Origin: Candidatus Woesearchaeota archaeon
GTDB taxonomy: Archaea > Nanobdellota > Nanobdellia > Woesearchaeales > DSVV01
NCBI GenBank assembly: GCA_018303075.1
Contig: JAGVYW010000042.1
Span: forward strand, 1 to 51,485
Reading direction: 5' to 3'
DNA length: 51,485 nucleotides
Shown: in pieces, positions 14,804 to 21,897 of the stretch
Layout: each line of letters starts with the position of its first letter
How positions within the stretch are numbered: the stretch's first letter is position 1
The notes under the pieces: model-generated
The model's input: the letters and a program-made list of their open reading frames with translations, nothing else
Told to the model about the DNA's origin: nothing
The model's database searches: none
Made by a program: the position numbers and the translations under genes

Positions 14804-15136
14804 TTAACCTACAATTACCTGAAATCTTTTTTTATCAAGAGGTTCAATAATAACTTGCTGGCCTTTTTTAATGTTTAAAAATTCAATAATCACTTTTGGA
14901 ATCTTTACATCTAAGGAATTTCCTGAAGTACCTATTGTTGTTTTTGCTGCAATACCCCATACACCTTGCTGCTTTGCCTTCTTTTCAATTTCTACCATTG
15001 TTTTTCCATCAAATATCGTTTCACCGCAATTTGCGCATACAAAAGCATCAAACTTTCCAAGATTAACACCAAGCACTTCATAATCTACTTTCTTTTTCTC
15101 TACTATACCTTTATTGCATTCATCACATTTTTCCAT
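14804..15136 (-). CDS. Antitoxin: YgiT/MqsA-type zinc finger fused to AbrB domain
   Basis: A 110-aa protein with two parts. Residues 1-45 hold two CxxC pairs (CDECNKG ... CANCGETIF), a zinc-binding domain like that of MqsA/YgiT antitoxins. Residues about 60-110 form an AbrB/SpoVT swapped-hairpin DNA-binding domain (TTIGTSGNSLDVKIPKVIIE, GQQVIIEPLDKKRF) in place of MqsA's HTH. The upstream gene encodes a DUF4258 protein, a known toxin-like partner of YgiT-type antitoxins. The track start is GTG at 15145; ATG 15136 has AAGGTGA six bases before it and is preferred. It probably neutralises the toxin with the zinc domain and represses the operon with the AbrB domain. Confidence 0.82.
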   Translation of the reverse strand: MEKCDECNKGIVEKKKVDYEVLGVNLGKFDAFVCANCGETIFDGKTMVEIEKKAKQQGVWGIAAKTTIGTSGNSLDVKIPKVIIEFLNIKKGQQVIIEPLDKKRFQVIVG

Positions 15137-15146
15137 GAGTATCACC

Positions 15147-15368
15147 TTATTTGTTTGTAAATACTGTTTTTATTTTATATTTCTCTCCAATTTTTTTATA
15201 AGCTATTGAAAAATAGGAATAAACACATAAATACCCATCTGTTTGTTGGAATCTTGAACCTTGTTCAAGCACTCTACTGATCTGAGCTACTGATATTCCT
15301 TCAACAACCATCTTGTTTGCTGCATGAGTTGTTATCCATAAATCTTCTTCATGAATCAAGTAGAACAC
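15147..15368 (-). CDS. DUF4258 toxin-like protein
   Basis: A protein of about 73 aa matching the DUF4258 pattern: an N-terminal helix with a conserved His (ITTHAANKMVVEGIS), a helix ISRVLEQGSRFQ and a beta-sheet end (YLCVYSYFSIAYKKIGEKYKIKTVF). DUF4258 proteins are small, RelE/BrnT-like in layout and usually paired with zinc-finger antitoxins. The gene is first in the unit toxin, antitoxin, rnj. Its start is uncertain: GTG at 15368 follows a TATA box (aaatttaaatag, about 15392-15402) by the leaderless distance, while an AAGGTG could serve a TTG at 15359. Toxic activity is inferred from family and context. Confidence 0.72.
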   Translation of the reverse strand: MFYLIHEEDLWITTHAANKMVVEGISVAQISRVLEQGSRFQQTDGYLCVYSYFSIAYKKIGEKYKIKTVFTNK

Positions 15369-15370
15369 CT

Positions 15371-15394
15371 TAGTATAAGTACGAACAAGTACTA
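15371..15394. promoter_or_regulatory. Operator candidate at the DUF4258 toxin promoter
   Basis: TAGTA and TACTA form an inverted pair around two direct copies of AAGTAC (taagtacgaacaagtact), lying between the TATA box and the toxin start. Position and symmetry suit binding by the AbrB domain of the antitoxin. The repeats are short, so this is tentative. Confidence 0.35.
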
Positions 15395-15463
15395 TTTAAA
15401 TTTATCTAGTTATTTTAGCATTTCAACAAATTTATAAATAATTCTCAACTTTTGCTAAATTGC

Positions 15464-15547
15464 GCGGAGATTCCAGAGCGGTCAAATGGAAACGCCTCAA
15501 GAGCGTTTGGCTTAGTGCCTTCGCAGGTTCGATTCCTGCTCTCCGCA
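15464..15547 (+). tRNA. tRNA-Leu (anticodon CAA)
   Basis: The gene folds as a class II tRNA. Acceptor stem GCGGAGA/TCTCCGC, short D stem CCA/TGG with GG in the loop, anticodon stem AACGC/GCGTT with loop CTCAAGA giving anticodon CAA (reads UUG), a long variable arm (TGGCTTAGTGCC), T stem GCAGG/CCTGC with loop TTCGATT, and discriminator A. CCA is not encoded. The long variable arm and A73 are the leucine identity features. A TATA-like tttataaata stands about 27 bases upstream. No intron is present. A hairpin with a T-rich left arm follows at once. Confidence 0.93.
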
Positions 15548-15584
15548 TTTTTTACTTGTTCGTTTCACTCACAATGTAAAAAAT
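15547..15584. repeat. Loop-conserved hairpin, copy D, after tRNA-Leu
   Basis: Stem ATTTTTTAC/GTAAAAAAT (9 bp, perfect) with a 20-base loop that contains ttcgtttcactc, a variant of the family loop, and an inner TTG/CAA pair. The left arm begins at the last base of the tRNA. Its T run would end tRNA transcription on the plus strand, and the hairpin also lies about 20 bases past the stop of the minus-strand gene at 15605. Confidence 0.75.
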
Positions 15585-15604
15585 TAATTAGAATAACTTA
15601 GAAT

Positions 15605-15967
15605 CTAAAATCCTCTCAACCTATCTTCAATTTCACCAATTGCTTTCTGCAAGTCTTTTAATTGGTTCATGTAATTTGGATTCATCTGCGATGCAGAATT
15701 TGAAGAAGATGATTGCTGCTGTGCTGTTGCCTGCTTTTCAATCCTTACTCTTGGAAGCGCGTGCTTTAACTGCGTATTCATTGTATTTATCTCCTTGAGA
15801 AGCAGTTTGACATTGTCTAGTGTTTGCTTTTTCTGCAATCGTAATGTCTTAATCTTTTCTGTTCGTTTTAATAAGAGAATTAAATCGTTTGATGTTGTCA
15901 ATACATCTTCTCGAATCTCCAATGGTCTTTTTACATTGATAAAATAATCAACAACATCTCTTGGCAT
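15605..15967 (-). CDS. Coiled-coil protein, third gene of three (unknown)
   Basis: About 120 aa, mostly helical. MPRDVVDYFINVKRPLEIRE is followed by long heptad-like helices (LLLKRTEKIKTLRLQKKQTL, NVKLLLKEINTMNTQLKHAL), a Gln/Ser linker and a final helix (LKDLQKAIGEIEDRLRGF). The track start is TTG; ATG 15967 lies 8 bases after GAGG, which sits in the end of the preceding gene, so the two are coupled with a 4-base gap. The three adjacent genes are all coiled-coil proteins and probably form one structural complex. No known family is recognised. Confidence 0.72.
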   Translation of the reverse strand: MPRDVVDYFINVKRPLEIREDVLTTSNDLILLLKRTEKIKTLRLQKKQTLDNVKLLLKEINTMNTQLKHALPRVRIEKQATAQQQSSSSNSASQMNPNYMNQLKDLQKAIGEIEDRLRGF

Positions 15968-15971
15968 TGTC

Positions 15972-16298
15972 CTAACCTCTGCCTGACTCAAATAATGTCT
16001 TGTTAATATCAGAAATCTTTGATTCGATATCTTTCAAAGTTTTATCCCAGATATCAAGCTCAGCATCTTCCTCTGCTTTCATGTCATTGAGTTTGTTTAA
16101 CAAATCTTTTGCATCATCAACTTTGTTTTTCATCTTTGTCAAGATAGTAAGAACTTCCTTGTACTCTTCTAATCTTATAAACATTGCATTGTCATTTGTT
16201 TGCGGCTGCATAGTATCACTCTTTTTAATAGAATTTTGTGGTAATTGCTCTGCAATTAATTTACCCGCAAAATTCTCTAATCTTGGCAATCCGGACAA
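15972..16298 (-). CDS. Coiled-coil protein, second gene of three (unknown)
   Basis: About 108 aa. A conserved-looking N-terminus (LPRLENFAGKLIAEQLP) is followed by two long amphipathic helices (FIRLEEYKEVLTILTKMKNK and VDDAKDLLNKLNDMKAEEDA ...) that would form a helical hairpin or an intermolecular coiled coil. The only start before the N-terminal helix is TTG 16298; ATG 16211 would remove it. The gene begins 20 bases after the first gene's stop. Unknown family; the same general architecture as its two neighbours suggests they assemble together. Confidence 0.68.
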   Translation of the reverse strand: MSGLPRLENFAGKLIAEQLPQNSIKKSDTMQPQTNDNAMFIRLEEYKEVLTILTKMKNKVDDAKDLLNKLNDMKAEEDAELDIWDKTLKDIESKISDINKTLFESGRG

Positions 16299-16318
16299 GC
16301 GATATTTGGTAAATTAAT

Positions 16319-16774
16319 TTAACTGTACCTGAATAATGCTTTATCCAAATCTACCATATCTTCCTGCAAATGGTCTAATGTTCTTTGCCATTGTATATAA
16401 CACTGATCCATATCAGCATATAATTGAAAAAACCTGTAAATTGTATCACCTGCAATTGTAACATCATTGTATAATGTTTCTACATTATTCATTGCTCTTT
16501 TCACTTGCATTAATGAAACAAACATTGGCTTGTTTGGCAATCTTTGCATTGGCTGCTGTATAAACACCCTTATATCTGGAAAAGTCATTGAATGAACATC
16601 CATCTGCTGTGAAGTACTTTTCTGTATTGATTGCATCGATTGCTGCGATTGTAATGAAGGAATAGGCGGAAGATCTAAGTCTAAAGGTATAACTGGATTT
16701 GTCTGCATCTGCATTGGAGGAGGTGTATCTAATATAGAAGTATCTTTCTTCTTAAAAACTGATAATATTCCCAT
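16319..16774 (-). CDS. Coiled-coil protein with MGI(L/F)S(V/I)F N-terminus, first gene of three
   Basis: A 151-aa protein: a hydrophobic-basic start (MGILSVFKKKD), a Pro/Gln/Met-rich flexible stretch (PPPMQMQTNPVIPLDLDLPP), a short strand (FPDIRVFIQQPMQRLPNKPM) and a C-terminal helical hairpin (VKRAMNNVETLYNDVTIAGD, WQRTLDHLQEDMVDLDKALF). The start has the good ribosome site GGGGGTAAC. The first eleven residues match the start of the separate coiled-coil protein at 46528-46998 (MGIFSIFSKKEK), which may be a membrane-surface anchor used by a family of such proteins. The carA gene is divergent, with a palindrome between them. Function unknown. Confidence 0.75.
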   Translation of the reverse strand: MGILSVFKKKDTSILDTPPPMQMQTNPVIPLDLDLPPIPSLQSQQSMQSIQKSTSQQMDVHSMTFPDIRVFIQQPMQRLPNKPMFVSLMQVKRAMNNVETLYNDVTIAGDTIYRFFQLYADMDQCYIQWQRTLDHLQEDMVDLDKALFRYS

Positions 16775-16840
16775 TATGTTACCCCCAATTGTTTTATTCT
16801 TGTAATAGAGAGTATTAAAACTTTTTGTACTACTAAAAAG

Positions 16841-16863
16841 TTGTATTTTTTGAAAAAATACAA
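16841..16863. repeat. AT palindrome between divergent genes
   Basis: TTGTATTTTTT and its exact complement flank a single central G (11-bp arms), with flanking A and T runs that extend the pairing after one bulge. It stands between the coiled-coil operon and carA. The core is shared with the palindrome at 13381-13415. Confidence 0.6.
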
Positions 16864-16888
16864 TTTTTAAATAACAAACTATTTAAAT

Positions 16889-16907
16889 AAAGTATAAGTT
16901 ATACTTT
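16889..16907. promoter_or_regulatory. 19-bp palindrome at the carA promoter
   Basis: AAAGTATAA-G-TTATACTTT is a perfect palindrome lying between the TATA box (tttaaataa, about 16882-16890) and the carA ATG at 16916, over the expected transcription start. It is well placed as an operator for the pyrimidine operon. No copy is seen before pyrF, so a shared pyr regulon is not shown. Confidence 0.5.
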
Positions 16908-16915
16908 TTTTTGAT

Positions 16916-18082
16916 ATGTTTAAATCTGAAAAATCTGCAAAGCTGGTATTGGAGGATGGTTCAGAATTCTTTGGTATTTCTTTTGGAGCAGATGTAAGCA
17001 AAGCTGGAGAGGTTGTATTTAATACAGGTATGGTCGGATATCCAGAAACATTAACTGATCCAAGCTATAGAGGACAGATCCTTATTCTGACTTATCCACT
17101 TATAGGAAATTATGGCATCCCTTTTGATAAAATGCTAGACAAATTATTAATTGATTTTGAGTCTGCTGAGATTCATGTACAAGGTTTGGTAATAGCAGAC
17201 TATGCTATGCAGTATAATCATTGGAATAGTGTCAAATCACTTGGAGAATGGCTGCAATTACATAATATTCCTGCATTGTGTGATATTGATACTAGAGCAT
17301 TAACTAAAAAGATACGAGAAAAAGGAGTAATGCTTGGCAAGATTGTTGTAAATAATAATGATATACCTTTTGATGATCCTAATAAAAGAAATCTTGCTGC
17401 TGAAGTAAGCTGTAAAGAAGTAATTGAATATTCAAAAAATAATGTAAATAATGAAGCTAATGAAATTATAAATACAAATAAGAAAAAAATTCTGCTTGTC
17501 GATTGCGGTGTGAAAAATAATATTATCAGAAATCTTGTGGCCAGAAATCTGCATGTTATTCGAGTGCCATTGGATTATGATTTTTTAAAAGAAGAGTTTG
17601 ATGCTGTATTCTTAACAAACGGACCAGGAGATCCAAAGATGTGCGATATTACAATCAAGAATGTGAAAAAAGCACTGCAGCAGGATATAACTACATTTGG
17701 AATATGTTTAGGAAATCAACTGCTTGCATTAGCTGCAGGAGCAAATACTTACAAACTTAAATATGGTCATAGAGGACAAAATCAACCTTGCAATCTGATT
17801 GGAAGCAAGCGATGTTTTATTACTTCACAGAATCATGGCTTTGCTGTTGATGACGCAACATTGCCAGAAGGATGGAAAGCTTGGTTTGTAAATGCAAATG
17901 ACGGCAGCAATGAAGGAATTATTCATGATTCTGGATTGTTTAAATCAGTACAGTTTCATCCTGAAGCAGCACCTGGACCAACAGATACACAATTTTTATT
18001 TGATGAATTTTGTCAGATACTACAAGAGAAAAGAATTCAACCAGAAATCCTGCAGAAATTTGACAGAAATAGAGGTGATTAG
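16916..18082 (+). CDS. carA: Carbamoyl-phosphate synthase small (glutaminase) subunit
   Basis: A 388-aa CarA, which releases ammonia from glutamine and passes it to CarB. The N-terminal domain is typical (LVLEDGSEFFGISFGADV, GEVVFNTGMVGYPETLTDPS), and the class I glutamine amidotransferase domain has the nucleophile in FGICLGNQLLALAAGA (Cys near 263), the RGQNQPC loop and FHPEAAPGP with the catalytic His and Glu. Promoter: TATA at about 16885, a palindrome over the expected start, little or no leader. The next gene's ATG follows the stop codon directly, and its ribosome site lies in the end of carA. First gene of the pyrimidine operon. Confidence 0.96.
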   Translation: MFKSEKSAKLVLEDGSEFFGISFGADVSKAGEVVFNTGMVGYPETLTDPSYRGQILILTYPLIGNYGIPFDKMLDKLLIDFESAEIHVQGLVIADYAMQYNHWNSVKSLGEWLQLHNIPALCDIDTRALTKKIREKGVMLGKIVVNNNDIPFDDPNKRNLAAEVSCKEVIEYSKNNVNNEANEIINTNKKKILLVDCGVKNNIIRNLVARNLHVIRVPLDYDFLKEEFDAVFLTNGPGDPKMCDITIKNVKKALQQDITTFGICLGNQLLALAAGANTYKLKYGHRGQNQPCNLIGSKRCFITSQNHGFAVDDATLPEGWKAWFVNANDGSNEGIIHDSGLFKSVQFHPEAAPGPTDTQFLFDEFCQILQEKRIQPEILQKFDRNRGD

Positions 18083-18412
18083 ATGGATGCACCAGAAATA
18101 GATAAAACTGAATACCTTGATGTTGTTGATAATAATGATAAAGTTCTGTATCAGGAAAAAAGAACAGTCATTGACGAGAAAAAGTTATTACATCGATCAG
18201 TATTGTGTTTTGTTATGAACTCAAATAAAAAAATATTTGTGCATGTGAAACATGATGGAAAGATGAAACTGCAGAAAGAAGAAATTATTGACGGCAGATT
18301 TATGAGTATTGCAGAAATCGATGCAATGATTGCAAAAGGAGAGAAGTTTTGTCCTGATGAATTACAAATTTTTGAAAAATTTAAGATGATGATAAAAGAA
18401 GGAAAGGTATAA
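18083..18412 (+). pseudogene. Nudix hydrolase lacking its Nudix box
   Basis: The 109-aa product looks like a Nudix protein of the isopentenyl-diphosphate-isomerase-like subgroup with the middle cut out. Residues 10-55 match the usual start (EYLDVVDNNDKVLYQEKRTV, LLHRSVLCFVMNSNKKIFV). Residues 60-100 match the usual end (MKLQKEEIIDGRFMSIAEID, GEKFCPDELQIFEKF). The segment between, with the catalytic box GX5EX7REUXEEXGU, is absent, and the frame is open across the join near HVKHDGK. It cannot be an active Nudix enzyme. It is sandwiched in the car operon, with an ATG abutting the carA stop. Comparison is from memory of the family. Confidence 0.65.
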
Positions 18413-18438
18413 AGAAGTATTGAGAATAAGTGAACACT

Positions 18439-21400
18439 ATGCAGAAACCTAAAAAAATATTAGTAATTGGCAGCGGAGCATTGATGATAGGACAAGCAGG
18501 AGAATTTGATTTTTCTGCATCACAATGTTTAAAATCACTTAAAGAAGAGCAAATTGAAACAGTTTTAATCAACCCTAATATTGCTACTATCCAAACTAGC
18601 GAGGGAATGGCTGATAAAATATATTTTCTTCCAATAACGCCATACTTTGTTGAGAAAATTATCGAAAAAGAAAAACCAGAAGGGATTCTTCTAAGTTTTG
18701 GCGGGCAAACTGCATTGAACTGCGGATTAGATCTAGATAAAGCTGGAGTGTTTGCAAGATATGGCGTGCAAGTACTTGGCACTCCTGTTAAAAGTATCCG
18801 TGACACTGAAGATAGAGAATTATTTGTAAAAAAGCTACAAGAAATCAATGTAAAGACAGCAAAAAGCTTTGCCGTGAGAAATGTTGCTGATGCATTAAAA
18901 GCTGCACAACAAATAGGATATCCAGTTATGGTGCGATCGGGGTTTTCACTTGGTGGAAGAGGATCAGGTGTTGTTTATGATGAAACAGAGATATTTGAAA
19001 CCAGCCAAAAAGCATTAGCTAATGTTGAACAGATCTTAATTGAAGAATATCTAGGCAGCTGGAAAGAGATAGAATATGAAGTAGTCAGAGATTGTTATGA
19101 TAACTGCATCACTGTATGCAATATGGAAAATTTTGATCCTATGGGAATACATACAGGAGAAAGCATTGTTGTTGCGCCTTCACAGACATTAGATAATAAT
19201 GAATATCATATGCTGAGGGAGATTTCCCTTAAAGTGATACGCCATCTTGGCATCATTGGCGAATGCAATATCCAATATGCACTGCATCCTGAATCAAGAG
19301 AGTATAGAGTAATTGAGGTAAATGCAAGGCTTTCACGAAGTTCTGCACTTGCTTCTAAAGCAACAGGGTATCCATTAGCTTTTGTTGCTGCAAAATTAGC
19401 ATTAGGATATTCGCTGCTTGAGATAAAAAATAATATCACAAAAATAACAACTGCATGCTTTGAGCCTGCATTGGATTATATTGTTGTTAAAATCCCGCGC
19501 TGGGATCTAAAAAAGTTTAAAGATGTTGACAAGAGAATCGGAAGCGAGATGAAATCTGTCGGCGAAGTTATGGCTATAGGAAGATGCTTTGAAGAAACAA
19601 TCCAGAAAGCTATCAGAATGCTGAACATACAAGCAGAAGGATTGGTTTGCAATGGAAATGAATTTACTGAATTTAATGATATAAAGGATATAAGGAATGC
19701 ATTGAAACATCCTACAGATAGAAGAATCTTTGCGATTGTCGAAGCAATGAAACAAGAAATTCCTATCGATGAGATTGCATTATTGACTGGAATCGATAAA
19801 TTTTTTCTATATAAGATAATGAATATCATTAAGATGGAAAAGAGATTGTGTGAGGATATATTAACTCCTGAATTATTGATGCAAGCAAAAAAAATAGGAT
19901 TTAGTGATAAACAAATCGGAATATTGCTGCATAAAGAAGAAGCAGAGATCTGTACATATAGGATGCAGCACAAGATAATGCCATTTATCAAGCAAATAGA
20001 TACATTGGCTGCTGAATATCCCGCACAAACAAATTATCTTTATCTGACTTATAATGCTAACGAACATGATATTACACCATCTTCAGGGACTAATAATAAT
20101 TCTGTTCTTGTGCTTGGAAGCGGCGCATATAGAATAGGATCAAGCGTAGAATTTGATTGGTGCTGTGTAAGCTGTGTAAAAGCATTGAAAAAAATAGGTA
20201 AAGAAACAATAATGATAAACTGCAATCCAGAAACAGTGTCAACTGATTATGATGAATGTGATAGGCTTTATTTTGAAGAACTAACACTAGAAACAGTAAT
20301 GCAGATCCATTATTTTGAAAAACCTTATTGTGTTATTATATCAATGGGAGGGCAAATACCTAATAATTTAGCAATTGACCTTTATAAAAATAATATACAT
20401 ATTCTAGGAACTTCAGCTGAAAACATCGACTGTGCTGAAGATAGACATAAATTTTCAAAACTGCTTGATAGATTACAGATTGAACAACCACAATGGATTG
20501 AAACAGCATCGATAACTGAAGCTAAGAAGTTTGCAGAAGCAGTAACATATCCAATATTGATCAGACCAAGCTATGTATTGAGCGGAGCTGCAATGAATGT
20601 ATTGTATAATGAGGAATATCTTGATATTTATCTAAGAGAAGCAGTTGCACTTAATCCAAAACATCCTGTTGTGATAACAAAATTCATCGAACATGCAAAA
20701 GAGATTGAAATAGATGCAGTTGCACAGAATGGAGAAATAATCATCTTTGCAATAAGCGAGCATATTGAACATGCTGGAGTACATTCTGGTGATGCAACAA
20801 TGGTGCTGCCATGCCAAAAGATCTATGTTGAAACTTCCAGAAAAATAGAGGATTATGCAAGGAAGATCGCAAAAGCATTAGAAATCACAGGACCATTTAA
20901 TATCCAGTTTCTTGCACAGGATAATTATGTCAAGGTTATCGAATGTAATCTGCGAGCATCAAGGAGTTTTCCATTCTGCTCAAAGGTAACAAATTATAAT
21001 TTTATAGATATTGCTACTAAAGTAATGCTTAGAGAATTTGGTATGAATGTTGAATATATTGGAGATGCTACGAAAGACATAAATTATGTTGGTGTAAAAG
21101 CAGCACAATTCTCTTTTTCTAGGCTAAAGAAAACAGATCCTGTTGTTGGAGTAGAGATGCGCTCAACTGGAGAAGCTGCATGCTTTGGAAATGATATTGA
21201 TGAAGCATTGTTGAAATCATTAGCAGCAACTGGATTTTCAATACCGCAAAAAAGCATATTAGTCAGCATTTCTGGAGATAAAAATAGGTTTAGACTTATT
21301 AATGAATTAAGAAGGTTGTATGAGAATGGATATTTGCTGTATGCAACAGAACATACATCAGCATTTTTAACTGCAAATGGAATTGCAAATTACAGACTTT

Positions 21401-21675
21401 ATAAAATACAGGATAAGATAGAACCAAATGTGTTAAGCTATATCCGACAGCAAAGGGTTGATCTTGTAATCAGTATGCCTGAAGAGAGCGAAGGAGAACT
21501 AAAAACAGATAGTTTCATCATCAGAAGAACTGCAATTGATTTTTCTGTGCCTTTAATCAATAATGTACAGCTTGCAAAAGCAGTCATTGATGCAATACTT
21601 CGGAAAAAACAAGAGGAATTACTGCCATTGGCATTAGATGAATATGTTCCAAAAAGAACTATTGTGAATAATTGA
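18439..21675 (+). CDS. carB: Carbamoyl-phosphate synthase large subunit
   Basis: A 1078-aa single-chain CarB with two homologous ATP-grasp halves: the first makes carboxyphosphate and carbamate, the second phosphorylates carbamate to carbamoyl phosphate. Half 1 opens with KKILVIGSGALMIGQAGEFD and half 2 with SVLVLGSGAYRIGSSVEFDW. ATP-grasp pieces include PVMVRSGFSLGGRGSG and PILIRPSYVLSGAAMN, and EVNARLSRSSALASKATGYP is the usual active-site segment. The C-terminal MGS-like regulatory domain (KSILVSISGDKNRFRLINEL) is present. Length is complete. ATG 18439 is chosen over the GTG at 18430. Allosteric effectors cannot be read from sequence. Confidence 0.97.
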   Translation: MQKPKKILVIGSGALMIGQAGEFDFSASQCLKSLKEEQIETVLINPNIATIQTSEGMADKIYFLPITPYFVEKIIEKEKPEGILLSFGGQTALNCGLDLDKAGVFARYGVQVLGTPVKSIRDTEDRELFVKKLQEINVKTAKSFAVRNVADALKAAQQIGYPVMVRSGFSLGGRGSGVVYDETEIFETSQKALANVEQILIEEYLGSWKEIEYEVVRDCYDNCITVCNMENFDPMGIHTGESIVVAPSQTLDNNEYHMLREISLKVIRHLGIIGECNIQYALHPESREYRVIEVNARLSRSSALASKATGYPLAFVAAKLALGYSLLEIKNNITKITTACFEPALDYIVVKIPRWDLKKFKDVDKRIGSEMKSVGEVMAIGRCFEETIQKAIRMLNIQAEGLVCNGNEFTEFNDIKDIRNALKHPTDRRIFAIVEAMKQEIPIDEIALLTGIDKFFLYKIMNIIKMEKRLCEDILTPELLMQAKKIGFSDKQIGILLHKEEAEICTYRMQHKIMPFIKQIDTLAAEYPAQTNYLYLTYNANEHDITPSSGTNNNSVLVLGSGAYRIGSSVEFDWCCVSCVKALKKIGKETIMINCNPETVSTDYDECDRLYFEELTLETVMQIHYFEKPYCVIISMGGQIPNNLAIDLYKNNIHILGTSAENIDCAEDRHKFSKLLDRLQIEQPQWIETASITEAKKFAEAVTYPILIRPSYVLSGAAMNVLYNEEYLDIYLREAVALNPKHPVVITKFIEHAKEIEIDAVAQNGEIIIFAISEHIEHAGVHSGDATMVLPCQKIYVETSRKIEDYARKIAKALEITGPFNIQFLAQDNYVKVIECNLRASRSFPFCSKVTNYNFIDIATKVMLREFGMNVEYIGDATKDINYVGVKAAQFSFSRLKKTDPVVGVEMRSTGEAACFGNDIDEALLKSLAATGFSIPQKSILVSISGDKNRFRLINELRRLYENGYLLYATEHTSAFLTANGIANYRLYKIQDKIEPNVLSYIRQQRVDLVISMPEESEGELKTDSFIIRRTAIDFSVPLINNVQLAKAVIDAILRKKQEELLPLALDEYVPKRTIVNN

Positions 21676-21732
21676 ATATAAATAAATACGAATAATATGA
21701 ATAATTAAAATAACTAAAGAAGTGGTGATTGC

Positions 21733-21876
21733 ATGAACTTTATCAATAGAGACGTAATATCAATTAGTGATTTTTCAAAAGAAGAGATTCTTTTTATCTT
21801 AGAAACTGCAGAAAAAATCGAAAAGCAAGAAAGATTTGCAGACAGAAATGAATATGAAAAAGAGATTACAAAATAA
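21733..21876 (+). pseudogene. pyrB: Aspartate carbamoyltransferase remnant (pyrB), 47 codons
   Basis: ATG 21733 has a good ribosome site (AAGTGGTGATTG). The first 29 residues (MNFINRDVISISDFSKEEIL...) are a typical PyrB N-terminus. They then run straight into KQERFADRNEYEK, which resembles the segment near residue 230 of PyrB (of the type RIQKERFxDxxEYEKVKG), and then stop. So about 200 residues are missing inside, including the carbamoyl-phosphate loop STRTR and the HPTQ-like region, and the C-terminal part is lost as well. The place in the operon, between carB and pyrD, is where pyrB belongs. Unless another copy exists, carbamoyl phosphate cannot be turned into carbamoyl aspartate. Confidence 0.78.
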
Positions 21877-21897
21877 ATTTATTTAGATGTGAAAAAG

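Noticed and set aside
15464-15547. tRNA-Ser instead of tRNA-Leu (both have long variable arms)
   Set aside because: The anticodon loop CTCAAGA places CAA at 34-36 and the discriminator base is A, both leucine features.
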